The position numbers and the translations under genes were made by a program. Positions 24,227 through 38,319 of a stretch of DNA of 64,000 nt are shown piece by piece. The notes under the pieces are model-generated. The model searched no databases. It was not told where the DNA came from and was given only the letters and a program-made list of their open reading frames with translations. The number at the start of each line of letters is the position of its first letter. Position 1 is the stretch's first letter. Source of the stretch: Bradyrhizobium oligotrophicum S58 (GTDB lineage: Bacteria; Pseudomonadota; Alphaproteobacteria; Rhizobiales; Xanthobacteraceae); the NCBI RefSeq assembly GCF_000344805.1, contig NC_020453.1:4497001-4561000 (forward strand), given 5' to 3'.

Positions 24227-25462
24227 CCTGGCAGTCCCGGCAGATTCACCCTAACCAGTTACCAGCTGACATGTCCGGAAATGAATTGCAACGTGCAGAA
24301 ACGACCGAAAATACCGTTCTGACCTCGTGTGTCCAAAGTGCCGCATGAGCGGAGCGACGCGCGCCATGCGCAGGTCGTGGACCCCACGGGCCGAACCGAC
24401 TGCGCACCTCAGGCGGCCTGCGCTCGCGCGAGGGTTCGTCACTCGGGGCTGCCCTCGTCCGAAACGTGGTCGAGACCTGCGATGCAGCGGATCGCCGCCG
24501 TGCGGAAAGATCTGCACGGGGCCAGAAGCCTCAGGGACAGCCGAATGGCTCCTAGCCTCCCCTGCACGATGGCAGCGCCTTTCCCGGTGTACCGGGCTTT
24601 CTCATCAGCGTCGGTCGGGGTTCTCAGCGAGCTCTCGACCTTGATATCGGGATATCGGAAGCGCGCGGCTTGACTGCGCGCCATGGGGGGTTCGTCCGCT
24701 TGGCCAGCAAGCTGTGGATGTCCGTGGATAGCTCACCGTCCCTCCCCCTCCATGTTCAAACGAGGCAACGCCAGGGCGCATCACTCGGGCACGCCGTGCC
24801 GCAAGAATGCCTGCAATGGTCGGGCGGATGCGCCACGGCGAGGCCGCAACTGGGCTCAACAGGGGACGCGCGCGAGATTTACCTCGATGATTGTGCGGCT
24901 GTTGTTTGACGAGCACACCTTCGACGAGAATTCGAAGGCCGTCTTCCGTCGCCATCATTCACATGATAGCAATCATGCCAATGATACCGGCGCCTCCGTG
25001 GCGGAGTTCGTCACAACCGTTAACCGCTCGCCACATATTGGCCGAGGTCGGGATGGGCTGCTTCTATACTACGGGTTGCTTTTACAACCGAGGCGCCTGC
25101 TCCCCACAGACAGTCCTCACGCGGGCTGATCGGACGCAGTGAAGACCACGCAAAGCGCTTGTCAGCAAGAATCGCCGTTTAAAACGTGCGGCTTCGCGAT
25201 TCGACAACCTAGCAACTTCATTCAACAGCCGAGACGTGTACCAATACTTCGGCGCAACTATCATCAACCTGAGATTTAATTTACTGATCATTTACTTTCC
25301 GCAACTTTGCCCCAAAAACTGCACGATGCTGGGTTCCTCTTTCACAATTAGAACTCGTCTGGGGCCCTACATCACTACCTCCCCAGAAACGGGCTCTAAG
25401 CATCCTCGAATATACTTTTCGTAGCTCAATCTCCGTCTTCGTTTCGCGTACAGAGGTCCACA
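24227..25462. other. 1.2-kb gene-poor stretch
   Basis: No gene is supported on either strand. All frames are short, rich in Arg/Ser/Pro and without binding sites. Small inverted repeats are seen: CCCGGT/ACCGGG (24583-24596) and CCTTCGA/TCGAAGG (24918-24938). From about 25180 the base composition becomes clearly AT-richer up to the small gene at 25463, as expected for a promoter or leader region or for foreign DNA. Confidence 0.5.
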
Positions 25463-25618
25463 ATGACAACACTGACCAAGGCTCTCCCGACCCATCTCGA
25501 AGAGACTCGCATCGATTCCGAGAAGCTGCGGACGATCCTGATGCTCTGCGGCGCCACGGCATTTGGCTTCATTCTTCACGCCACTTACGGTCTCGATCTC
25601 AGCTATGCTTTCTTTTGA
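25463..25618 (+). CDS. Small membrane protein, 51 residues
   Basis: Reads MTTLTKALPTHLEETRIDSE, then KLRTILMLCGATAFGFILHATYGLDLSYAFF. The N-terminal half is hydrophilic and helical. A single membrane helix runs from about residue 23 to 41. AGAGG lies about seven bases before the ATG, and a textbook terminator follows nine bases after the stop. That combination argues strongly for an expressed monocistronic small gene. I do not recognise the family. Confidence 0.75.
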   Translation: MTTLTKALPTHLEETRIDSEKLRTILMLCGATAFGFILHATYGLDLSYAFF

Positions 25619-25626
25619 TTGGAAGG

Positions 25627-25656
25627 GCCCGCCGGTCAGAATCCCGGCGGGCTTTT
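25627..25656 (+). terminator. Rho-independent terminator of the 51-residue protein gene
   Basis: GCCCGCCGG (25627-25635) pairs with CCGGCGGGC (25644-25652) across an 8-base loop, followed by TTTT. Nine-pair GC-rich stem plus U-run, directly after the small gene. Confidence 0.9.
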
Positions 25657-25901
25657 CAATGATCGACACGTTTTTCGTTCGTCGGTCTTCCGGCTCGCGG
25701 GTCTCCTCCAGAGCTCCGCGCGCCGCTTCTGCAAGGCGCGCCGTGGCACGGGCGTCACGCGACGAATGTGGCAGACGCACGCAATCACAGGCTTGCTCCA
25801 GCTTTTGCACAGCCCGGCCGCGCCGCTCCCACAATTCCGCCGCGACGACGCGACACGCTGAGGGTGTGAAGGATCGGTGTTGCTTGAGGACGAGTAGCGT
25901 C

Positions 25902-26174
25902 ATGCGTTCGCCAGTATATGATCTCTATCAGATGAAGCAGGACCGCTTGCCGAAGGGAGCCCGTTCGGCATGGCTGAGAACCCGACCGAACGAGCCGCCG
26001 GCTGCAGCGGATGATTGGATCTTCGTCGGCAAAGAACGCCACCCGAGCCGGTGGACGGTTGCCGAGATGAACGAGAAGGGCACCTGCTATCGTGAGATTC
26101 CGATCTGGCTGTCGAGCCGGCGGAGCATGATGGCGGCATCGGCCGACAGCAGCGTTCAGACTCCGGCCGCCTGA
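25902..26174 (+). CDS. Small hypothetical protein, 90 residues
   Basis: Starts at an ATG (MRSPVYDLYQMKQDRLPKGA) and contains the ordered segment WIFVGKERHPSRWTVAEMNEKGTCYREIPIWLSSRR. It is soluble with no signal peptide. The last 19 bases overlap convergently with the end of emrB. The frame is open much farther upstream, but that part is arginine/serine-rich and passes through the terminator at 25627-25656, so the internal ATG is chosen. Family not recognised; reality is supported by codon use and compact composition. Confidence 0.6.
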   Translation: MRSPVYDLYQMKQDRLPKGARSAWLRTRPNEPPAAADDWIFVGKERHPSRWTVAEMNEKGTCYREIPIWLSSRRSMMAASADSSVQTPAA

Positions 26175-27817
26175 CCTTCGGGTCCGCTCGACGACTGCCA
26201 TCGATGTCCGCGCGGCGCGGTTCCGAGATCGGTCGATCTAAGGCTCAAGGCCACGGGGATCATGAACACGGCCAGCAGCGCGAGCGTCCAGAACACATCG
26301 ATATAGGCGAGCAGCGCGACCTGGTGCTGTAGCGTCCGGCCGACCCACGCAACGGCCTGGCCGGCCGCCTCGCCCGCATTCGAGCCGTGCGATTGGAAGT
26401 AGCGCGTCAGGGTCTCGATCGTCTGCTGGTAGTTGATGTCCGACGGCGCAGCGTGCTCGGCCAGCCGGCTCTGATGAAACTGCTCGCGTTGGGCCAGCAT
26501 CGTCTGCGACAGCGCCACGCCCATGGAGCCGCCGATATTGCGTGCCACGTTGATCAGGGCGGAGGCCTGATTGGTCTTGTCCGGCGGCACGCCGTCATAG
26601 GACGCGGTCGTGACCGGCAGGAACAGGAACGGCAGGCCAACGCCGAGAATCACACGCGACAGCGCGGCGTATCCATATGTGATGTCGCCGGTCAGGCCGG
26701 TCAGATACCACATCGCGCCGGCGACGACGCAGGCGCCGAACACCAGAAGATATTTCGGTTGCACCACGCTGACGAGGCGCCCGACGACCGGCATCATCAT
26801 CATGGTGATGACGCCGCCGGGCGAGAGGACGAGGCCGGCGAGCAGCGCGGTATAGTTGAGCTCGGCCTGCAGCAGCTGCGGCAGCATCTGCGTGGTTGCG
26901 ATCAGCACCGCACCGGTCGCGAGCATCACCAGGAAGCAGGCGCCGAACTGGCGGCGCCCGAGCAGCCGGATGTCGACGATCGGATTCTTGCGGGAGAGCT
27001 CCCAGGGAATCAGCGCGATCAGGCAGACCCCGGCCGACAGCGCGAAACAGATGATCATGGTCGAGCCGAACCAGTCGTTGCGCTGACCCTCGTCGAGCAC
27101 GAATTCCAGCGAGCCGAGCCCGATCGCAACCAGCGCGAACCCGATGAAGTCCACGCGCAAACCGTCGCGCAGAAGGCGCCGCCGCTCCTCCTCCGCGCCT
27201 GAGGGTTCGCTGACGAGGGTGCCGACCAGGACGAGGGAGAGGATGCCCATCGGCAGATTGATCAGGAATACCCAGTGCCAGGAATAGGTGTCGGTGATCC
27301 AGCCGCCGAGCGTCGGCCCGACCACCGGTGCGACGACGACGGCGACACCGTAGATCGCAAACGCCTTGCCGCGCTTGTGGGGTGGAAAGGAGTCGGCGAG
27401 GATGGCCTGCTCCGACGTCGCCATGCCGCCCCCGCCGAGTCCCTGCACGATGCGGAACAGCACCAGCGATTCCAGGCTCCACGCAAGGCCGCACAACAGC
27501 GACGAGGCTGCGAACACCGCGACGCAGATCATGTAGAACCGCTTGCGGCCGATCACGGTCGCGAGCCAGCCCGAGATCGACAGCACGATGGCATTCGCGA
27601 CCAGATAGCTGGTGATGACGTAAGTGCTCTCATCGATGCCGACTGCGAGGCCGCCGGCGATATGGCGCAGCGCGACGTTGGCGATCGTGGTGTCGAGCAC
27701 CTCCATGAAAGTGGCGATCGAGACCACGAAGGCGATCAGATAGGGATTGTGACCGCCCGCAGCGGAGCGTTCAGGCGACCAGCCGCCTGCGCCATTGCCC
27801 GCTGCAACATCGCTCAT
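26156..27817 (-). CDS. emrB: DHA2-family multidrug efflux permease (EmrB type)
   Basis: Major-facilitator drug exporter of 553 residues with 14 predicted membrane segments. Motif A-like region GWLATVIGRKRFYMIC. Motif C (antiporter) AIYGVAVVVAPVVGPTLGGWI. The family start FMEVLDTTIANVALRHIAGG is also present. It works with EmrA to carry drugs or uncouplers across both membranes by proton antiport. The ATG overlaps the emrA stop by four bases (ATGA), so the two are translationally coupled. No EmrR/MarR-type regulator lies beside it. The substrate is unknown. Confidence 0.92.
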   Translation of the reverse strand: MSDVAAGNGAGGWSPERSAAGGHNPYLIAFVVSIATFMEVLDTTIANVALRHIAGGLAVGIDESTYVITSYLVANAIVLSISGWLATVIGRKRFYMICVAVFAASSLLCGLAWSLESLVLFRIVQGLGGGGMATSEQAILADSFPPHKRGKAFAIYGVAVVVAPVVGPTLGGWITDTYSWHWVFLINLPMGILSLVLVGTLVSEPSGAEEERRRLLRDGLRVDFIGFALVAIGLGSLEFVLDEGQRNDWFGSTMIICFALSAGVCLIALIPWELSRKNPIVDIRLLGRRQFGACFLVMLATGAVLIATTQMLPQLLQAELNYTALLAGLVLSPGGVITMMMMPVVGRLVSVVQPKYLLVFGACVVAGAMWYLTGLTGDITYGYAALSRVILGVGLPFLFLPVTTASYDGVPPDKTNQASALINVARNIGGSMGVALSQTMLAQREQFHQSRLAEHAAPSDINYQQTIETLTRYFQSHGSNAGEAAGQAVAWVGRTLQHQVALLAYIDVFWTLALLAVFMIPVALSLRSTDLGTAPRGHRWQSSSGPEGQAAGV

Positions 27818-28986
27818 CGCACCCGGGTCCTGGGCACGACCGACATGCCCGGCCCGACCGGCAGGTCCGCGGGCCAGCTGTCGATCGTGATCTTGACCGG
27901 CACGCGCTGGACGACCTTGACGTAGTTGCCAGTGGCATTCTCGGCCGGCAGCAGGCTGAAAGCCGTCCCCGAGCCTGGCTGCACCGATGCAATCTTTCCG
28001 GTCAGCCTGCGATCGGGATAGGCGTCGATCCGGACCTCGACCGGCTGACCTGGACGCATGTCGGTCAGCTGGGTTTCCTTGTAGTTGGCGACCACCCAGA
28101 CGTCGTCCGGCACGAACATCATCAGGCTCTGGCCGGCCGTAGCGAGCGTGCCCCTGGCGGCGCTCAGCTTGACGACGCGGCCGGGCTCTGCCGCGGTCAC
28201 GTTCGTGTACTGCAGATTGAGATTGGCCTGATCGAGCTGGGCCTGGGCCTGCTGCAGCGAGGCCTTGGCACTCTCGAGTTGCGTCTGCAGGGTCTTGATG
28301 CCGAGCTCCGCGGCCGTGAGCGCGGCCTTGGCGCGGGTGGTGTTGGCCTGCTGCGACTGCAGGTCCGAGCGCGTCTGCTGTTCGCGCTGCACGGTTCCCG
28401 CACCGCGCTCGACCAGGTCGCGAGCCCGACCCTCCTCCTGCTGGGCAAACTGCCGTTGCGCATCGGCCTGATCGACCTGCGCCCTCGCCTGCGCCACCTG
28501 CTCCTTCTGGCTCGCGATCTGCGCCTCGATATTGTCGACATTGGCCTCGCCGACCGCGACCTGCGCCTTGGCCTGATCGATGGCAATCTGGTAATCGCGC
28601 GGATCGATGCGGGCAAGAACGTCGCCGGCGTTGACGTGCTGGTTGTCAGTCACGGGAACGTCGATGACATAGCCACCGACCTTCGGTGCAACCGAGAAGC
28701 TGCGCGCCGCGATGAACGCATCGTCCGTCGACTCATAGTGGCGGGCGTTCAGCCAGTAAGCGATCGCGCCGATCACAACAACGAGCGCCACGACAATGCC
28801 GGCTGCGGTCAGCCAAGGGTGCGCCCGCAGGCGATCCCGCAGCGAGGGCTTGCGCTCCGCGTCGGGTTCAGTCGGGTTGGCCTTGTCGGACTGGCGGCCC
28901 TGCTCAGGCGCCGGCTGCTCCTCACGCCGATCATGCGGACGCGGATGATCGGCAGCGGGCTCCCGCGGTTTGGTCTGGGCATCCAC
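27814..28986 (-). CDS. emrA: EmrA-type membrane fusion (periplasmic adaptor) protein
   Basis: Adaptor of 390 residues linking EmrB to an outer-membrane channel. A charged cytoplasmic N-terminus of about 60 residues rich in Arg, Glu and Pro is longer than usual. A signal anchor follows (LTAAGIVVALVVVIGAIAYWL). The HlyD-type core is ESTDDAFIAARSFSVAPKVGGYVIDVPVTDNQHVNAGDVLARIDP. A long alpha-hairpin (about residues 130-250) is full of Gln and Ala. The start is a GTG at 28986 preceded by GAGG. It is first gene of the emrAB pair; the outer-membrane partner is not in this window. Confidence 0.92.
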   Translation of the reverse strand: MDAQTKPREPAADHPRPHDRREEQPAPEQGRQSDKANPTEPDAERKPSLRDRLRAHPWLTAAGIVVALVVVIGAIAYWLNARHYESTDDAFIAARSFSVAPKVGGYVIDVPVTDNQHVNAGDVLARIDPRDYQIAIDQAKAQVAVGEANVDNIEAQIASQKEQVAQARAQVDQADAQRQFAQQEEGRARDLVERGAGTVQREQQTRSDLQSQQANTTRAKAALTAAELGIKTLQTQLESAKASLQQAQAQLDQANLNLQYTNVTAAEPGRVVKLSAARGTLATAGQSLMMFVPDDVWVVANYKETQLTDMRPGQPVEVRIDAYPDRRLTGKIASVQPGSGTAFSLLPAENATGNYVKVVQRVPVKITIDSWPADLPVGPGMSVVPRTRVR

Positions 28987-29105
28987 GGGAACACCTCAGC
29001 TTACTGATGGGTGCGCCTCCCCCCTGGGCTGCGGCGCGTGCGCAGAATAATTCGGCACACCTGAACTTCGTTCCGCCGGCCGCCTGCCGGGACCACCTGC
29101 CCGAG

Positions 29106-29474
29106 CTAAGCGAGATTCACGCCATAGTAGTCGTCGACCTTGCGGCCCTTGGCCAGGTCGCCCCAATCCCATTCGCGTTCATCGGAATATCTGGGGGCTC
29201 CGCGCAGCTGACTCTCGGTCACCCCGGTCACATAGCCGCCGAGACGGGTGTCATATTTCAGCGACTGCCACGGCAGAGGATAGTGGTCGTTGCCAAGGCC
29301 CAGAAAGCCACCGAAGGCGAGCACCGCGTAAGAGACGCGGCCGCTCCGCTTGTCGATCATCACGCGTTCGATGGTGCCGATCTTGGCGTCATCGGCGCCG
29401 TAGACTGCCGTTCCTTCCACCTTGTCGCTGCCGATCAGATTGCCATATTCGCGCTCATCAAGAATCGTTTCCAT
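29106..29474 (-). CDS. PRC-barrel domain protein
   Basis: A soluble 122-residue protein. The PRC-barrel covers about residues 10-85: LIGSDKVEGTAVYGADDAKIGTIERVMIDKRSGRVSYAVLAFGGFLGLGNDHYPLPW. PRC-barrel proteins in rhizobia are often stress-induced and otherwise uncharacterised. GGAGG sits seven bases before the ATG. A sigma-EcfG-type promoter (29532-29557) and two 18-base tandem repeats lie directly upstream, making this a likely member of the general stress regulon. Confidence 0.9.
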   Translation of the reverse strand: METILDEREYGNLIGSDKVEGTAVYGADDAKIGTIERVMIDKRSGRVSYAVLAFGGFLGLGNDHYPLPWQSLKYDTRLGGYVTGVTESQLRGAPRYSDEREWDWGDLAKGRKVDDYYGVNLA

Positions 29475-29495
29475 GAGAGAGCCTCCATTACTTGG

Positions 29496-29531
29496 TTACT
29501 TGAAGGATTGGCGTTACTTGAAGAATTGGCA
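29496..29531. repeat. Two 18-bp tandem repeats in the PRC-barrel gene leader
   Basis: GTTACTTGAAGGATTGGC (29496-29513) is followed at once by the same 18-mer with one change (29514-29531). They lie between the predicted EcfG -10 element and the ribosome binding site, so they would be in the 5' leader of the mRNA (or overlap its start). A third partial copy (TTACTTG) lies at 29489-29495. Confidence 0.85.
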
Positions 29532-29557
29532 ACGTGGCGCGCGGCCCGAGGGTTCCG
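29532..29557 (-). promoter_or_regulatory. Sigma-EcfG-type promoter of the PRC-barrel gene
   Basis: On the minus strand GGAAC (29557-29553), 17 bases, then CGTT (29535-29532). This is an exact match to the GGAAC-N16/17-CGTT consensus for the alphaproteobacterial general-stress sigma factor. It is correctly oriented, with the ATG at 29474. Confidence 0.7.
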
Positions 29558-29774
29558 CGCACGCGGCGCTCTGTCAATCGGACCCGGATTTCTCGTCCTC
29601 ACTCCCTGCGGGATGGCGTGTGGCTTCCCGAGATGTTGCGTCAGGCGCTGTCGACTGATGGACTCGCTGCGCGCGATCCTTGTCAGCCGGTTGTTCCTCT
29701 CCGCGTCCGGTTCGTACGATCCCTTGACTGCCTTGCGAACTGTCTTGCGCCATCGCTCGTTTCCTTCGGTTTTT

Positions 29775-29993
29775 CTAATGAAGAACATCGAGCGGGACAC
29801 GGCAGACCTCGTCCCCCTCTTCATTGGTGACCAGAACCGCGTAGCTCTGGTTGCGCAGCTCGGGATGATCCGAAACCAGCTGCCGCGCAATGACGTCAGC
29901 TGAATCCATCGCCTCGCCATCGCCTGGCAGCTCGACATAGCGCTCGCCTGCTATCGTTTCGCTGTTGGTCAAGTCAAAGTGATAAAATGGCAT
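29775..29993 (-). CDS. DUF6894-type small protein
   Basis: A 72-residue protein (MPFYHFDLTNSETIAGERYV, then ELPGDGEAMDSADVIARQLVSDHPELRNQSYAVLVTNEEGDEVCRVPLDVL). It matches the small DUF6894-like family frequent in Bradyrhizobium: MPxYxFD/H start, G/E-rich loop, alanine helix, then V.V.deeG..V..VPL. Function unknown. The longer upstream frame reads antisense to the dehydrogenase gene and is rejected. A GGAAC...CGTT pair lies upstream on this strand, but its 19-base spacing is outside the sigma-EcfG range. Confidence 0.75.
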   Translation of the reverse strand: MPFYHFDLTNSETIAGERYVELPGDGEAMDSADVIARQLVSDHPELRNQSYAVLVTNEEGDEVCRVPLDVLH

Positions 29994-30204
29994 CGTCCCA
30001 TGTCCCATTCGCGGCCCGCCCACGATGCGGATCTGCTGTGGATTGAAAACGACTCGGACAGGACCCGATCGTTCCCTCACTGAGGGCTCCTGAGCCAATG
30101 CGCCACAGCGTCTGAGCCGCACCGCGGCTACAGGATTTTGCCCGGCGTGAGAGAAACGTTCGTCGTCGTCTGCGGTTGGTCCGCACCTCGAGAGGAGAAA
30201 CCGC

Positions 30205-31218
30205 ATGGCAGACGATTCCAAACCTTCGATGTCACGCCGCCAGATGGTCGGAGGCACGGCAACGCTTGCGGCTGCCTCGCTGGCCTCCGCAACGGCAAAA
30301 GGACGTGAGGCAATGGGTGAGACTTCTGCGACGAGCGAAGGGCTCGTCGACCCCAAGGACAAGTATCCGAAGCCGCCGTTCGATCAACAGTCGCAGCCGT
30401 GGCCAGGTCTCGCCGGCAAGATGTCTCCCCGGCCGGATCATGGAGAAACCAGCTACAAAGGCTCGGGCCGCCTCGCCGGCCGCAAGGCGCTCATCACTGG
30501 AGGGGATTCAGGAATGGGACGTGCTGCCGCCATTGCATATGCGCGAGAAGGTGCTGACGTTGCCATCAACTACTATCCGACCGAGGAGCCGGATGCCCAA
30601 GAGGTGATCGATCTGATCAGGGCGGAAGGCCGAAAGGCAGTCGCCATTCCCGGCGATCTTCGCAACGAGAGCTTCTGTCAGCAGCTGGTCGAGCGGGCCG
30701 TGGAAGCGCTGGGCGGCCTCGACATCGTCGTCAACAATGCTGCCCGACAACAGACCCGCCAATCGATCCTGGAGGTTTCGTCGGAGGACTTCGACGCCAC
30801 CATGAAGACCAACATCTATGCGCCGTTCTGGATCATCAAGGCCGCGCTGCCGCACCTCAAGCCCGGCTCGGTCATCATCGGCACGTCGTCCGAGCAGGCC
30901 TACGACCCCTCGCCCGACCTCTACGACTATGCGCAGACAAAGGCCGCGACCATGAACTACGTCAAGTCGCTGGCCAAGCAGCTCGGGCCAAAAGGCATTC
31001 GCGTCAACGCCGTCGCTCCAGGACCGATCTGGACACCGCTGCAGGTATCGGGCGGAGCGACAATGGAGAAGCTCGAGAAATTCGGCGGCCAGACCCCGCT
31101 TGGCCGCCCCGGTCAGCCGGCAGAGCTCGGCTCCATATACGTCCAGTTGGCCGCAGCAGACGCAAGCTACGCCAATGGACAGGTCTATGGATCATCGGGC
31201 GGGTCCGGGCAGCCGTGA
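30205..31218 (+). CDS. Short-chain dehydrogenase/reductase with Tat-type signal
   Basis: NAD(P)-dependent oxidoreductase of 337 residues, of the long SDR subgroup like YhdF/Gsp39. The N-terminus carries a twin-arginine signal (MSRRQMVGGTATLAAASLAS after MADDSKPS). A linker FDQQSQPWPGLAGKM follows. The Rossmann motif TGGDSGMGR starts near residue 99. NNAA and the catalytic YAQTK are present, with the upstream Ser in GTSSEQAYDPS. GGAG precedes the ATG. Export of an SDR would be odd, because NAD(P) is not free in the periplasm; the Tat signal may be a membrane tether or vestigial. The substrate is unknown. It lies in the stress-gene region. Confidence 0.88.
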   Translation: MADDSKPSMSRRQMVGGTATLAAASLASATAKGREAMGETSATSEGLVDPKDKYPKPPFDQQSQPWPGLAGKMSPRPDHGETSYKGSGRLAGRKALITGGDSGMGRAAAIAYAREGADVAINYYPTEEPDAQEVIDLIRAEGRKAVAIPGDLRNESFCQQLVERAVEALGGLDIVVNNAARQQTRQSILEVSSEDFDATMKTNIYAPFWIIKAALPHLKPGSVIIGTSSEQAYDPSPDLYDYAQTKAATMNYVKSLAKQLGPKGIRVNAVAPGPIWTPLQVSGGATMEKLEKFGGQTPLGRPGQPAELGSIYVQLAAADASYANGQVYGSSGGSGQP

Positions 31219-31233
31219 GGCTGCCTTCTCACC

Positions 31234-31365
31234 TCAGATACGGGTAACGGGCTGCGGAAGCGAGTAAGCTTCCGTATGCACCTGGCGGATCGTCGTGAAT
31301 GCAGCGACAGCCGAGGCGACGCTGAACGCGGTCAACAACGCAATGAGAACGGTGCGGGGGGTCAT
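31234..31365 (-). CDS. Tiny secreted or membrane protein, 43 residues
   Basis: Reads MTPRTVLIALLTAFSVASAV, then AAFTTIRQVHTEAYSLPQPVTRI. The first 22 residues form a signal peptide or membrane helix with an AxA-like site (SAVAA). A strong GAGGAG lies eight bases before the ATG. It ends 16 bases from the dehydrogenase stop, convergent. Family not recognised; the binding site and signal-like start make it credible. Confidence 0.65.
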   Translation of the reverse strand: MTPRTVLIALLTAFSVASAVAAFTTIRQVHTEAYSLPQPVTRI

Positions 31366-31389
31366 GGGGACACTCCTCATCCGAATTGG

Positions 31390-31584
31390 TTAGTCGTGCA
31401 ACGCAACTTCCTTGCGGTCACCGATCGGTTTGATTTCGCCATCGAGCCAATCCTGCTCGAATGCGAGCGCGCTCCAGCCCTGGGCCATGCGTCGATAGCG
31501 TCGAAATGCTGGCTCGCCCCCTGCACGCTCGGCGAGTTGAAGGCAGTTATCGGCGTTTTCTCTAAAAAGATCGGATTGCTTCAT
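31390..31584 (-). CDS. Small conserved helical protein, 64 residues
   Basis: Reads MKQSDLFRENADNCLQLAER, then AGGEPAFRRYRRMAQGWSALAFEQDWLDGEIKPI. The pattern LFRxNAxxCLxLAxxAxxEPxxxRYRRMAxxWxxLAxEQDWLDGE is one I associate with many short paralogous proteins in Bradyrhizobium genomes; no function is known. It is probably co-transcribed with the 43-residue gene 24 bases downstream. Confidence 0.8.
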   Translation of the reverse strand: MKQSDLFRENADNCLQLAERAGGEPAFRRYRRMAQGWSALAFEQDWLDGEIKPIGDRKEVALHD

Positions 31585-32015
31585 GTGAATTAGCTGGTAG
31601 CCGCAACTGAATGCCGCAACCGCGTTACACGATATTAATCTTCATGAGAATGACGCTGGAACCGCGCCGCACTCGTCTCTCCGCGGAATGGAATTCGAAG
31701 GGCAAGGTCTCGCTACAGGTCCTTTTCCGCTTGGCAGACCGTTCGTCGGCGCCGACCGCGCGTCCTGATCCACCAAGCTGGGATTCCCCCTGACTCCTAT
31801 CGGGTCTGAGCGTCCGCACCCGCGAAACCCCGCACTACAAATTTCTTGGAACATTTCCTGGAAACCGGAGTTGAGCCGCTTGTGCCGACAAAGGCCGGTT
31901 CCATTTGCCGGCTGGACTGGCATCCAGCTTGATTTGGGTAGTCGTCGCGGCTTGTATGCCGCCAGCTATAAGACTCAGATTCTTGCTGGCAAACCTGTCG
32001 CCTTGGGGGAACTTG
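31585..32015. other. Intergenic region upstream of the poly-HAMP kinase
   Basis: Divergent promoter region, 431 bases, with no gene. It carries the EcfG-type promoter at 31848-31872. The kinase frame is open upstream of 32016, but the GGGGGA binding site just before 32016 fixes the start. Confidence 0.6.
31848..31872 (+). promoter_or_regulatory. Sigma-EcfG-type promoter of the poly-HAMP kinase operon
   Basis: GGAAC (31848-31852), 17 bases, GTT (31870-31872) on the plus strand. This matches GGAAC-N17-GTT except that A replaces the common C before GTT. It lies about 144 bases upstream of the kinase ATG. Confidence 0.55.
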
Positions 32016-38309
<6,294 letters not shown>

Positions 38310-38319
38310 ACGGTTCATC

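Larger units (their letters stand above)
29475..29774. other. Intergenic region between PRC-barrel and DUF6894-type genes
   Basis: Holds the PRC-barrel promoter and tandem repeats. A 117-residue arginine-rich frame on the minus strand (29435-29788) spans it but runs through the promoter into the PRC-barrel gene and has poor codon bias. I do not accept it as a gene. Confidence 0.5.

Noticed and set aside
24713-24731. Two DnaA-box-like sequences (TGTGGATG, CGTGGATAG) close together
   Set aside because: Each has two mismatches to the box, only two are present, and no replication gene is near; likely chance.
24327-24958. Several overlapping frames of about 100 codons on both strands
   Set aside because: No binding sites, no domains, composition typical of untranslated GC-rich DNA.
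29435-29788. 117-codon basic frame on the minus strand (MFFIRKTEGNERWRKTVRKA...)
   Set aside because: It reads through the EcfG promoter and tandem repeats into the PRC-barrel gene, and third-position base use is unlike neighbouring genes.
30042-30072. GGAAC and CGTT elements upstream of the DUF6894-type gene
   Set aside because: The 19-base spacing is outside the 16-17 range before CGTT, so it is not called a promoter.
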